Assembly (NCBI GenBank): GCA_945881905.1
Contig: CAMCVV010000011.1
Location: forward strand, 1-53,271
DNA from: Paenibacillus alvei
Lineage (GTDB): Bacteria; Bacillota; Bacilli; Paenibacillales; NBRC-103111
DNA length: 53,271 bases
Direction of reading: 5' to 3'
Each line of letters starts with the position of its first letter. The first letter of the stretch is position 1. The position numbers and the translations under genes are program-made. The notes below the pieces were generated by a model. It searched no databases. It saw only the letters and a list, made by a program, of their open reading frames with translations, and had not been told where the DNA came from. Below, in pieces: positions 30,902-39,530 of this stretch.

Positions 30902-31894
30902 TCACTCCCAAGGCTTTATAATGATTTTTCCATTATTCTGAGAAGCTGAAACTTCAAATGCTTCCTGGATTTTGCTCATCGGAATAATATGTGTAATGAA
31001 CTTATCCAGCAACAGTGAGTTTTGGATAACCTGCATGATCTTGGGAAAATGATTGATATTGTAATGCCACGAGCCCGTAAGTGAAATGCCTTTGCGGATC
31101 AGGTCAGGACTAATGCGGACAACCGTATCGGCCCCACACTCCCCAACGAAGCAGACTTGACCCAATCTCTTGACAGCATCGATCTGCAGACGGTGGGCCG
31201 CAACGACGCCGGAACATTCTATCCCGCAGTCTGGTCCCTTTCCTCCGGTCAACGCCTTAATCTTCTTTACCGCATCCGGGTCACGGGGGTCGATAATGTG
31301 ATCCACACCGAGCTCTCTAGCCAAGTTGATCCGGTATTCCTGCATCTCGACTGCAATCGTAGTCGCTCCACGGTACTTGGCGTTTATGACAGCACCCAAT
31401 CCTACCGGTCCCAGTCCTGTAATCAGAACGGTTGTGAAGGCATCAACACCCATATTCTCAAACGCTCCGTGAGATGGCCCCAATCCACAGCAGGCTAGAC
31501 TGGCCTTCTCATAGGGGACACCTTCCGGGATTTTAGGGAGCAATGCGGAAGGCTTAGCAATATACTGAGTCATGGTTGCCGTATGGTAATCAAGATTGTG
31601 CTCGCAATGAATGTAATCCCCCTGCACACAAAGCTCACATTCCCCGCAAGGATATTGCGGCATGACAACGACACGGTCGCCTACCTTCACCGTACTCCCA
31701 GGAGCAGCCTGTACAACCTCTCCCGCAGCTTCGTGGCCAAGACAATCACTATGGTCGCCTTTTACAAAGCTTTTGTATTCTGCGCACATCGGAGCGGCGT
31801 GAATTTTGACCAGCGCCCACCCATCCCGAAGCTCGGGAATTTCTTTGTCTAATAAGATCGCTTGTCTTTCACCGGTGATAGCTGCTTGTTTCAT
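30902..31894 (-). CDS. Zinc-dependent medium-chain alcohol/polyol dehydrogenase
   Basis: 330-residue MDR enzyme. Catalytic zinc Cys37 (APMCAEYK), GHEAAGEV, the structural zinc loop CGECELCVQGDYIHC with four Cys, and the NAD-binding GLGPVGLGAV are intact. Related proteins oxidise sugars, polyols or threonine. Likely partner of the flanking epimerases: oxidation at one carbon to a keto sugar followed by isomerisation. The substrate cannot be assigned from sequence. Confidence 0.85.
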   Translation of the reverse strand: MKQAAITGERQAILLDKEIPELRDGWALVKIHAAPMCAEYKSFVKGDHSDCLGHEAAGEVVQAAPGSTVKVGDRVVVMPQYPCGECELCVQGDYIHCEHNLDYHTATMTQYIAKPSALLPKIPEGVPYEKASLACCGLGPSHGAFENMGVDAFTTVLITGLGPVGLGAVINAKYRGATTIAVEMQEYRINLARELGVDHIIDPRDPDAVKKIKALTGGKGPDCGIECSGVVAAHRLQIDAVKRLGQVCFVGECGADTVVRISPDLIRKGISLTGSWHYNINHFPKIMQVIQNSLLLDKFITHIIPMSKIQEAFEVSASQNNGKIIIKPWE

Positions 31895-31949
31895 CTGTTC
31901 TTATTCCCCCTCAAGAAAATGGTTTACGATCATACCTGCATAATAACTT

Positions 31950-32813
31950 CTAGCCAAAAACTTCACGCTTCTCCCCATGTTTGAACGATAGCCCCAGCTT
32001 CTTTGCCTTGTTGAATACATAGTTCAACGCAGCAGGCAGCTGATCTTCGCTTAGATGTTCAATCATGAGCGGCGGCTCCTGCGGCAGCTTGCTCAGCTCA
32101 GTTAAGTAAGCGTCATAATCGAGTGTGCCGTCCCCGACAAATGTTTCGGTAATTTGTGTCGTTGCGTGATGGATCAGATTCGTATCTTTAGCATGGCAGC
32201 TGACTATGTAAGGTCCGAGCTTAACGAAGCATTCCCGGATAAAGTCTCCGTTGTAATAAACTCTTCTCGGATCGGAGGTCATATTGACTGGATCCAGATG
32301 AACGGCAAATGCGTCGCGATTGATCTCTTTCATCATCCGCAGGTAGACATCCGGATTGTCCGGTAGCACGTATGATTCTGTCTCAAGTACTAGCTTTGTT
32401 TTCCGCGGCTTTACTTCGTCAATGATACGCTGGATCACCCGTATGTTATGATCGACGTTCGCCTCCGAGAAATTATCCTTGTGACTCATCACACATCCCA
32501 TATTATTGTAGCTGCCGCCGTGCATAACGCAGCAGATCGCCTCCATTTCTTCCGCTTCACGAAGGCGTGTAATAATTTCGGTGATGTTCTTCTCCTGCTG
32601 TACCATGTTAGGGTCTGAAATATTGATGCAATACGCTCCCAACTCGGCCAGTACGATATCCGCTTCCCTGAACGCCTGCTTGAACTCTTCTCGTTCACTG
32701 ACATCTGCGATGTATCTGCAGTACGCAGCAGAATAACCCAGCCGTTGGTGATGCTTAACCAGCTTAGCTGGATCTTTTTCCTCATTCCTGAAGATAGGGC
32801 CGCCTAATCGCAT
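31950..32813 (-). CDS. Sugar phosphate isomerase/epimerase family protein (first gene of the cluster)
   Basis: 287-residue AP-endonuclease-2-type TIM barrel, the fourth in this operon. Candidate metal ligands lie in KLVLETES, FAVHLDPVNM, IVSCHAKD and LMIEHL. The frame is open upstream for 26 more codons, but that part is promoter DNA and reads unlike protein, so the ATG at 32813 (MRLGGPIF) is preferred; its ribosome site (GTGGGA) is modest. The operator and promoter lie just upstream. Confidence 0.78.
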   Translation of the reverse strand: MRLGGPIFRNEEKDPAKLVKHHQRLGYSAAYCRYIADVSEREEFKQAFREADIVLAELGAYCINISDPNMVQQEKNITEIITRLREAEEMEAICCVMHGGSYNNMGCVMSHKDNFSEANVDHNIRVIQRIIDEVKPRKTKLVLETESYVLPDNPDVYLRMMKEINRDAFAVHLDPVNMTSDPRRVYYNGDFIRECFVKLGPYIVSCHAKDTNLIHHATTQITETFVGDGTLDYDAYLTELSKLPQEPPLMIEHLSEDQLPAALNYVFNKAKKLGLSFKHGEKREVFG

Positions 32814-32842
32814 ATTTGAATCCCACCAGTCTTTATTTATAT

Positions 32843-32891
32843 TGAAAGCGATTCCAAATTTATTATAGATATAGTAGATGGAGAAAAGCAA
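32843..32891 (-). promoter_or_regulatory. Promoter of the sugar cluster with cre/LacI-like operator
   Basis: On the minus strand TTGCTT (32886-32891), 18-nt spacer, TATAAT (32862-32867). Over the predicted start site lies TGAAAGCGATTCCA (32843-32856 on the plus strand), 13 of 14 matches to the CcpA cre consensus TGWAANCGNTNWCA. A site at +1 would block transcription when bound, as expected for catabolite repression or for a LacI-family repressor. Confidence 0.6.
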
Positions 32892-33046
32892 TTATCCATA
32901 TTCTGCGTCGTATACATTAAGTCAAATCACTATCAGACAGTGCATTCCGAGTGAGAATAAACAATCTTCACCCACTTAACAATTTAGCAAATCATCTAGT
33001 AATACCCTATATTATGGGTATACTTATCCTGAATATAGGTTAGCTG

Positions 33047-33270
33047 CTAATTACGGAGGTGGATAAGATGAGTGGAAAGCTCTTTACGGATCGTAGACCA
33101 TTTGCGATGGTCGCCGTTCTGTCTTAGTTGTTCTTCAATGCAAATTAACATGTGGTAAGCGAGCACTGAAATGAATAAGTGAGCTCTTGTCCGATCCGCT
33201 GTTTGATGGTAAACCGGACAGACACCTAAATCTGTTTTTAACGAACGGAATGCGTCTTCGACTTGGGTTG
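33047..33270 (-). mobile_element. IS1634/IS4-type transposase 3' fragment
   Basis: The minus strand reads VEDAFRSLKTDLGVCPVYHQ, then TRAHLFISVLAYHML and KWSTIRKELSTH, the conserved C-terminal part (around the catalytic Glu) of IS1634-family transposases. About 75 residues remain of the usual 500 or more, with no N-terminal part and no recognised element ends. A dead relic. Confidence 0.8.
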
Positions 33271-33372
33271 GTTTCTGGCCCAAGACCCGAATAAATACAC
33301 TTTCGTGTGTGGAGGCAAGAGTTGCTTCTCTAAGATTTCTTTGATTTGCTGTAAAATCAACGCTCGATTCAT
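33238..33372 (-). pseudogene. Nucleotidyltransferase (MntA-like) 5' stub joined to transposase
   Basis: From the ATG at 33372 (ribosome site AGAGGTG) the minus strand encodes MNRALILQQIKEILEKQLL, then KVYLFGSWARNQPK, the start of a minimal nucleotidyltransferase (normally FGSWARG...SDID). The DxD catalytic part is missing. The reading runs into the transposase fragment in a different frame near 33270 and stops at 33238. The join marks a transposition or deletion event. Confidence 0.6.
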
Positions 33373-33444
33373 TAGGATCACCTCTATTTGTTAAAACTTC
33401 ACTATGTAATATACCACAAAAAAAGGTGAAAATAGGGGGTATAA

Positions 33445-33750
33445 ACCATAAATCATTATGAAAGCTATCGCATTACCATTCCATATGCACCTCGTAAAAG
33501 TCCAATTAGCGAAAAAAAGAAAAACATACAAACGATTGATTTCTATAATGGCACAAAATTTGAAAATGAGAAGCACATATCCATGCTTTACCTTCTAGTC
33601 ACACAAAAAGAAATCACGCGCTCTGATGTTGAAAATACCCTAAATATAGGGACGACTCATACCATTCATTTACTGAAAAACATGTTAGAAAAAGGATTGA
33701 TCATCCAACACACTTATGGTAAGTTGACAAGATATGTAGCAAAGCAGTGA
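33445..33750 (+). pseudogene. Orphan winged-helix C-terminal fragment
   Basis: A 101-residue open frame with no plausible start: it follows directly after a stop and begins mid-protein. The second half, MLYLLVTQKEITRSDVENTLNI, then HLLKNMLEKGLI and GKLTRYVAKQ, has the form of a winged-helix DNA-binding domain such as ends AlbA_2/AAA_4-type or Fic-like proteins. The N-terminal part is lost, possibly with the neighbouring IS event. Family assignment is tentative. Confidence 0.45.
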
Positions 33751-33858
33751 GTGGTCATATGTAGTTTTTCCGCCAAGGAATCCGGGGATCTTCGTGACAT
33801 GCTATTTGTCTCCTCAAGCCATATGGATCGGGTGGTATACATATCAGGAGGTTGTGTA

Positions 33859-34209
33859 ATGTCCAAACATCGAATATATACAATGAGTTTTGCAAGGGTA
33901 TATCCCTTGTATCTTACAAAGGCTGCGAAAAAAGGACGTAACCAATCAGAAGTGGATGAAATCATTCGCTGGTTGACCGGATACACTCAGAATGAGTTGG
34001 AGGAACAATTAACCAAACACACAGACTTCGAGACATTCTTTAAGGATGCTCCTTTCTTGAATCCGTCAAGAACTTTAATCAAGGGAGTAATTTGTGGTGT
34101 CAGGATAGAAGACATCCAAGAACCGATCATGCAGGAAATTCGATATTTGGATAAACTGATTGATGAATTGACTAAAGGTAAAACCATGGATAAAATCCTT
34201 CGAAAGTAA
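33859..34209 (+). CDS. DUF2200 domain protein
   Basis: 116 residues from the ATG at 33859, which has AGGAGG in front; a longer frame from 33751 lacks a ribosome site and was not used. The sequence ([62 protein letters not shown]) is that of the DUF2200 family, small cytoplasmic proteins of unknown function. It appears intact although surrounded by fragments. Confidence 0.85.
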   Translation: MSKHRIYTMSFARVYPLYLTKAAKKGRNQSEVDEIIRWLTGYTQNELEEQLTKHTDFETFFKDAPFLNPSRTLIKGVICGVRIEDIQEPIMQEIRYLDKLIDELTKGKTMDKILRK

Positions 34210-34219
34210 TCGTGTGTTT

Positions 34220-34494
34220 CGATTCTGCTTGACAGTGAGTGATAAACGAGATCAGCGAGTTTTGCAGAAGTAGCCGAGAGTCAGTTATTATTCCAAATAA
34301 TAGTATTGGAGATAGGGTTGTGATGATTAGGGAAGTCTTCGAAAAGCAACAAGCACAGATTGAGCATTACACTCAACGTGCTGAAGCAGGTTCAGAGATG
34401 GTAAATGGCGACGAAGGAGAGGATTTCCGAGGCTTTGCTAAAAAGCTAAAAGCGGAAGTGTTGGGCAATGTATAAAATAATAAAGTACAATTAA
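34220..34494 (+). pseudogene. Decayed copy of the toxin-antitoxin module at 39606-40170
   Basis: 34249-34475 encodes EISEFCRSSRE, QQAQIEHYTQRAEA, NGDEGEDFRGFAKKLKAEVLGNV, nearly the same as the antitoxin at 39606-39881, but the N-terminal DNA-binding start (PNIRPITDLRNHSN) is lost. The toxin start overlaps as in the other copy: ATG at 34468 gives MYKIIKYN and a stop, only eight codons. Neither half can be active. Confidence 0.75.
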
Positions 34495-35089
34495 CTGCGT
34501 GTCCTCACAACGGAAGCCTAATTTCAGAAAGAGAGAGTGTTCCTTCATGATACGCGACCAGAACTGAACTTCGTCAACAGAACGCGAAACAAAACCGTCA
34601 ACCATACATACACCTCACTTCTTCTAATGCCTTCGTTAAAAAATATATTACGTATGAAGGGAAATATGAAACTTCAATTGAATACGAGATCGACGTCACC
34701 ACTTCGTTTAATAACCACTCGAATCCATAGGGGGGATGTCTAATCCTTTGCTTTATCACGGTTGAAGGAATGCATAGTTAGGAGATCCCCGTGCCTTAAG
34801 GAGAGGGATTATTGCCAATGTCTGGTTCTATAATCATGTCGGCCTTCACGATTCCCTGAATGGTGCGTAACCGGAACAAGTTTTTGTGCAAGCACCGGTC
34901 TTGGAGGCTTCATTATCTATCACAAAGCGAATGAGGTTTATATCTTACTTGTTTCAAATGGAAGAAAAACTTTTGAATTGCGAAAATCTGAGACAGAATT
35001 CTTGCAAGAATCGATGATGCGGTAATGGTGATACCTGAACATCGAACAGATATTTATGGGTGATCCGACGCACTGTAAATGAAGTAAGA
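34495..35089. other. Gene-poor stretch with a transposase scrap
   Basis: About 600 bases with no intact gene. A 68-residue open frame at 34537-34743 has no recognisable family and no good ribosome site. 34870-35025 is open in one frame but was not recognised. The only identified piece is the DDE-transposase scrap annotated separately. Confidence 0.5.
34808..34870 (+). mobile_element. Scrap of a DDE-type (IS3-like) transposase C-terminus
   Basis: One frame reads IIANVWFYNHVGLHDSLNGA followed by a stop and PEQVF, which matches the end of the rve integrase core (usual YNHxRxHxSLNxxTPxQ) with the Thr codon replaced by TAA. Only about 25 residues persist. Confidence 0.5.
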
Positions 35090-35198
35090 AAAATGAAATT
35101 CATCTTTATTTCATTTTATTATAAAAAAAGAAATAAGTATTAAAAATATAGTATATTATTTCATTTTATTTGAAAAAATGAAATAAATTTGGTATGAT
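35090..35198 (+). promoter_or_regulatory. Fic gene promoter with repeated TTATTTCATTTT palindromes
   Basis: TTATTTCATTTTATT occurs at 35107-35120 (from its second base) and 35156-35170. The second copy pairs with AAAATGAAATAA (35175-35186) as a perfect 12-bp inverted repeat. The first pairs with AAAATGAAAT at 35090-35099. A strong promoter TTGAAA (35170-35175), 17-nt spacer, TATGAT (35193-35198) overlaps the second palindrome. The Fic protein ends in a winged helix, so self-repression is a reasonable inference. Confidence 0.6.
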
Positions 35199-35230
35199 AT
35201 AGCTAAATCACTCAGTGAAGAGGTACCCGT

Positions 35231-36388
35231 ATGAAAAAGAGAGCAGGAGAATTAAGGTCGAATCTAACAGGTGAACTTCAATACCATTCATTTCTACCGA
35301 GTCCATTACCCCCATATCCAGCTCTTGTGCTGGATGAAGATGCGATTCAGTTACTGAGTAAGGCAAATCGAAGCATCGGCATCTTGGAGGGTATATCCTC
35401 ACAAGCGCCTGATATACAGCTATTTGTGTCGATGTATGTCCGCAAGGAAGCGCTCTTGTCTTCGCAAATCGAAGGTACTCAAGCAACACTGGATGACATA
35501 CTGGACCCGAATCTCGAAGAAAATACGAATCAAGACATAGCAGATGTAGTGAATTACATCAGAGCTTCTCAATATGCAAAGGAGCGACTAAATGAACTTC
35601 CCATCTGCAATCGACTTATACAGGAAATCCATGCCATATTGATGGAGGGCAATCGCGGCAGCGAGAAAAATCCAGGTGAATTTAGACTCAGCCAGAACTG
35701 GATAGGTCCTGCAGGAAGCAATTTGAAAAATGCTAGATTTATCCCACCAAATCCTGAAGATATGCACAAAGCGATGCAAGGTTTAGAAAAGTACATCCAT
35801 GAAGAGGACGACATCGATCATTTAATTAAAATAGCACTCATTCATTATCAATTTGAAACGATTCATCCTTTCTTAGATGGTAACGGCAGAATCGGTAGAC
35901 TTCTCATCAACCTGTATCTGATCGAAAAAAAAATATTAAGTTGTGAGACGTTATATATTTCGTACTTTCTAAAAAGAAATAGAATAGAGTACTACGATCG
36001 TTTGACCGAAGTGAGAATGAAAGGAAACTTCGAACAATGGATAAAGTTCTTTCTCTTGGCAATTTATGAATCGGCGCAAGATGCGATTACTACCATTCGT
36101 GAGCTTATCGCACTTCATGAGAGAAATATGAAGCTTATACAAATGACCGAGCATACAGGTAAAACCATCATGAACGTATTTCAATATATAGAATCGTGCC
36201 CGATTATTGACATTAAGAAAACAAGTGAAGCCCTAGACATTTCCTATAATACGGCATCTCAAGCTATAGACCGCCTCGTCCAATTGTGTATCTTACAGAT
36301 GGTGGAAAATGTCAGAAGAAACCGTGTATTTGCGTATGAGGAATACCTTCAGATTTTGCGCAGAGATACGCAACTTGATATATTCTAA
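35231..36388 (+). CDS. Fic-domain protein with winged-helix C-terminus
   Basis: 385-residue class II Fic protein that would transfer AMP (or another nucleotide part) to a target hydroxyl. Active motif HPFLDGNGRIGR is complete. The self-inhibiting helix (S/T)xxxE(G/N) is seen as SSQIEGTQ near residue 77. The C-terminus (from about 310: TIMNVFQYIESCPIIDIKK, ALDISYNTASQAIDRL, RNRVFAYEEYLQIL) is a winged helix. A stand-alone gene with its own operator array; no matching antitoxin is needed for class II. Intact despite sitting in a region of broken genes. Confidence 0.9.
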   Translation: MKKRAGELRSNLTGELQYHSFLPSPLPPYPALVLDEDAIQLLSKANRSIGILEGISSQAPDIQLFVSMYVRKEALLSSQIEGTQATLDDILDPNLEENTNQDIADVVNYIRASQYAKERLNELPICNRLIQEIHAILMEGNRGSEKNPGEFRLSQNWIGPAGSNLKNARFIPPNPEDMHKAMQGLEKYIHEEDDIDHLIKIALIHYQFETIHPFLDGNGRIGRLLINLYLIEKKILSCETLYISYFLKRNRIEYYDRLTEVRMKGNFEQWIKFFLLAIYESAQDAITTIRELIALHERNMKLIQMTEHTGKTIMNVFQYIESCPIIDIKKTSEALDISYNTASQAIDRLVQLCILQMVENVRRNRVFAYEEYLQILRRDTQLDIF

Positions 36389-36393
36389 CGCGG

Positions 36394-36759
36394 TTGGTCA
36401 CTAGAGTTGCTATGGAAAGATGGGATGTCTGGATAGCCCCTAAAGATGAACAGGGTAAACTTGATCATCATAAAGCAATAACGAGCGATGATTTACGAGA
36501 TTTCGTATATCAGAAGCTATATCCTTATCTACAGAAGTGTAAGATGGAATCCAATTCAGCAGATACGATTGAATATAAGATTGGCGAGATGCTCTCAGAG
36601 CTGAAGAATAAGATCCTAAGTGGGTATCATGTCAGAGAAGATACCCTTTTCCTGAATGAAGATCCGAACCCTCAGGATAAAGTGCGTATGGAAGAAGAAG
36701 TTGTTGAAGCACAAAAAGCAAATATCAAAATGTACTTGATTAAAACATCAGAACTCTGA
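36394..36759 (+). pseudogene. N-terminal fragment of a type I restriction HsdM subunit
   Basis: About 120 residues. WDVWIAPKDEQGKLDHHKAI, DDLRDFVYQKLYPYL, and DTIEYKIGEMLSELKNKILSGYHVRE follow the N-terminal region of type I N6-adenine methylase subunits just before the SAM domain (usual ...TIEYKIGEIFSE...SGYxLRE). The methylase core, specificity and helicase subunits are absent. The first credible start is ATG 36412; the frame is also open upstream. After HVRE the sequence no longer matches, as if joined by a deletion. Confidence 0.55.
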
Positions 36760-36865
36760 GATGATATAACGATAAGGATGATAGTGTTAATGATAATGAT
36801 CGTGATAATGATAAAAAGCTAAGAAAGATTTAGAAGATAATGATAATGATGAGGAGATAGTAACG

Positions 36866-38128
36866 ATGATAAGGGATAAAAATATGGATATACACAATGA
36901 TATCATGCAACATAAGGATAACGCTCATGAATTAGAGCGTATATATCGACAAGAGCCCGAAGCGTTCAAGCAGGCGTTTGCATCTGTGTGGGAACAAAAT
37001 CCCGATTCGCAAGTGCTTGTTGCATGGTATGAAAGGCTGTATTTCCAGAAGAACCCACACTCACACAAGGCTTTCTTGTTTCAGAAAGATTTTATCATCA
37101 TGGGTGTATTGGCGATTCTTGCCGGGATCATCATGCGGATCATTTTTCACTTTGTCGAACAGGAGGCCATAGCGCCTGTCAACCTTGTATTTGGGATATT
37201 GCCTTTTATAGCGATCTATTTTGTATACCAAAACATGCCTCGAAAAAGCGTGATCTATGTACTTGTATCGATATTTCTCATCTCTGGCATATACATAAAT
37301 GGATTTCCCGTCGAACTTACAGACGCTATGGTGATGGCTTATCTACACATGCCTATATTCCTATGGGTGGTAGTAGGGCTTGCATATACGGGAAATGAAT
37401 ATCGGATAGGGAGTAGCAGATTAGCGTATCTCAAATTCAATGGAGAATGGCTCATTCTCTACGTAAGTATGGCCATCGCGGGAATCTTGCTCACTGCATT
37501 AACGATACAATTGTTTAGCTTTGTCGGCATAGATATTGCAGATTTTTATTTTAGAAATGTCGTATTATTTGGAGCAGTTGGACTTGCGATTGTTGCTGCA
37601 TATCTGGTTTCGAGCAACCTCAATTTGACGAGAAATATCGCGCCTTATCTCGCCAAAATCTTCAGTCCACTGGTACTGGTGACATTGCTTGTGTATCTGC
37701 TCACGGTCATGTGGATCGGACGTAATCCATTCTTGGACCGTGATTTCCTCATCACTTTTAATGGAATCCTATTGATTGTATTGATGCTTACCTTGTTTAC
37801 AATTACGGAAAGTGGCAATGGTACGAAGAAGCACATTATGGATTACATCAATGTTGCTCTGATTGCTCTTGCACTGATCATTGACAGTGTAGCGTTATCT
37901 GCGATTATATTCAGACTGTCTGCTTATGGAATTACCCCCAATCGCATTGCGGTACTCGGTGCAAACATTCTGATTTGGGCTAATCTCATTTGGATGATGT
38001 TCGCGTATATGCGTTTCTTACAAAACAAAGCCAGAATCTCAGCTATCCAAGATGCCGTAACGAAGTATCTACCGGTATATGGACTGTGGGCAGCACTCGT
38101 TACATTGTTGTTTCCACTGTTTTTTTAA
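36866..38128 (+). CDS. DUF4153 multi-pass membrane protein
   Basis: 420 residues with a soluble N-terminal 70 and about eleven predicted TM helices (for example IIMGVLAILAGIIMRIIFHF, ILFLISGIYINGF-like, ALIALALIIDSVALSAIIFRL). The C-terminal segment NKARISAIQDAVTKYLPVYGLW is typical of DUF4153 proteins. Function in the cell membrane is unknown. GAGGAGAT lies before the ATG. The 95 bases upstream are rich in GAT/AAT triplets. Confidence 0.7.
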   Translation: MIRDKNMDIHNDIMQHKDNAHELERIYRQEPEAFKQAFASVWEQNPDSQVLVAWYERLYFQKNPHSHKAFLFQKDFIIMGVLAILAGIIMRIIFHFVEQEAIAPVNLVFGILPFIAIYFVYQNMPRKSVIYVLVSIFLISGIYINGFPVELTDAMVMAYLHMPIFLWVVVGLAYTGNEYRIGSSRLAYLKFNGEWLILYVSMAIAGILLTALTIQLFSFVGIDIADFYFRNVVLFGAVGLAIVAAYLVSSNLNLTRNIAPYLAKIFSPLVLVTLLVYLLTVMWIGRNPFLDRDFLITFNGILLIVLMLTLFTITESGNGTKKHIMDYINVALIALALIIDSVALSAIIFRLSAYGITPNRIAVLGANILIWANLIWMMFAYMRFLQNKARISAIQDAVTKYLPVYGLWAALVTLLFPLFF

Positions 38129-38227
38129 TCAAAATGTAGAATGATTTAATCATATTAGACAGGGCACAATTGATTCTAGTGAAAATACAAATAGCAATGA
38201 AATAAAGGAAATAATTGAGGAATATAT

Positions 38228-39398
38228 ATGATCAATCCATTAATGATTAAAAAAACATCGTATATTATTTAGCGTCCTTCTTTTTTATGAATGTAGGCAG
38301 AACGATTCCTCATGCGGTGTTAACTATCTTTTTGTTGGATTCAGGCACATCTTTATCTCAAATTGCATATCTGCAAATTGCCTATATGATCACGGTATTT
38401 TTATTTGAAATACCTAGTGGCTATCTAAGTGATCACTGGTCGAGGAAAAATATATATGTGGTGTCCATCACTTTTATGCTATTTGCTTATGTCATGATTT
38501 ATATTGGACATGGTCATCTATATTATTTAATTGTGGCTTGGATATTGTATGGATTTGGTGTAGCTCTAAGCTCTGGAAGCATGGAAAGTGAAGTCATTAA
38601 TCAAATCAAACAATTAGACAAAGATATCCGTCAATTTGTGATTTGGAATTCTTATGTTTCTAGTAGTTCTGCTGCCATAGGTGCTTTAATCGGAAGTTTT
38701 TTGTATATACACATTTCTAGACATATGTACGCATTTTCTTTGATATGTTTTATCATCAGCTTACTGATTGCGACTTTATTTCAAGTTAAATCTAGTCGAA
38801 TGATAAATAAGGATAGAGTGAACCTTACGGGTTTAAAAAATGTAGTTATAAATTTATGTAAAATTCGCGATACCCAAGAAGTCATTATTTTATTTATGCT
38901 TGTGGGCTTATTTTTACAGCCATTTTTTCAATACTGGCAAGTCTTGTTTGAACAAAAAGGAATGTCAATCCATTTTTTTGGGGTCCTGTATATCATGTTT
39001 CAACTTTGCAATATCGCAGGAACCTATATCTATGATAGATTAAAATACAAAGAAAAGTATACGATGTATTTTTTGTTGTGTCCATGGGTGCAACGATATT
39101 GATGCTAAGCACTCAAAACAAGTTTATATTTTTAACGTTATTTATCATCATTTTAATTATTTTTTATATATACCTTCAAGATTTATATATAAAGCTAAAG
39201 AAGCGAAGTCGTGAAAACAATATCAGTACTTTTCATTCTTTAATAGGTACCGTCAGTAATATTTCTTCAATATTCATATTAATGTCTTTTGCTCTTACAA
39301 TTCACCATTTGAGTTTGGAGTATAATTACTTTATTTATTTTATGATTTTTTATATATTCACAATGGGAGTAACCTTATTATATAGAAAACGGACATAA
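38228..39398 (+). pseudogene. MFS transporter broken by two homopolymer frameshifts
   Basis: ATG 38228 (ribosome site GAGGAATA) opens MINPLMIKK, then the frame breaks in a run of seven A (38249-38255); one more A would join it to IVYYLASFFFMNVGR and the long frame 38287-39102. That frame has MFS features (FLFEIPSGYLSDHWSRK is the loop 2-3 motif, then several TM helices). It breaks again in a run of six T (39069-39074); one more T would join VVSMGATILML and the last helices ending at 39398. The restored product is about 390 residues. Confidence 0.8.
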
Positions 39399-39530
39399 TC
39401 GATGGTGGCAATTACACTATTTGTGAGGAAATGTGCTCGAGTATATAGAAATCAGTAGAGAACGTAATCATAAAAATTCTAGAGGATAGAGAATGCATGA
39501 AGGAATAAACAGTTGTAGTGCAAAAAGTAG

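Noticed and set aside
32814-32891. Longer N-terminus for the first epimerase gene of the sugar cluster
   Set aside because: The extra codons cover the -10, -35 and cre-like site and read unlike the family.
33003-33021. Inverted repeat ATACCC/GGGTAT near the transposase relic as an IS end
   Set aside because: Only six pairs, no matching partner on the other side of the relic and no target duplication seen.
33391-33576. 61-residue minus-strand frame
   Set aside because: Lies opposite the winged-helix fragment, AT-rich, no ribosome site or family pattern.
38287-39102. A complete small MFS protein starting at 38287
   Set aside because: Protein-like sequence (YYLASFFF) continues upstream in the same frame and a better start with a ribosome site lies at 38228; the C-terminal helices are in another frame.
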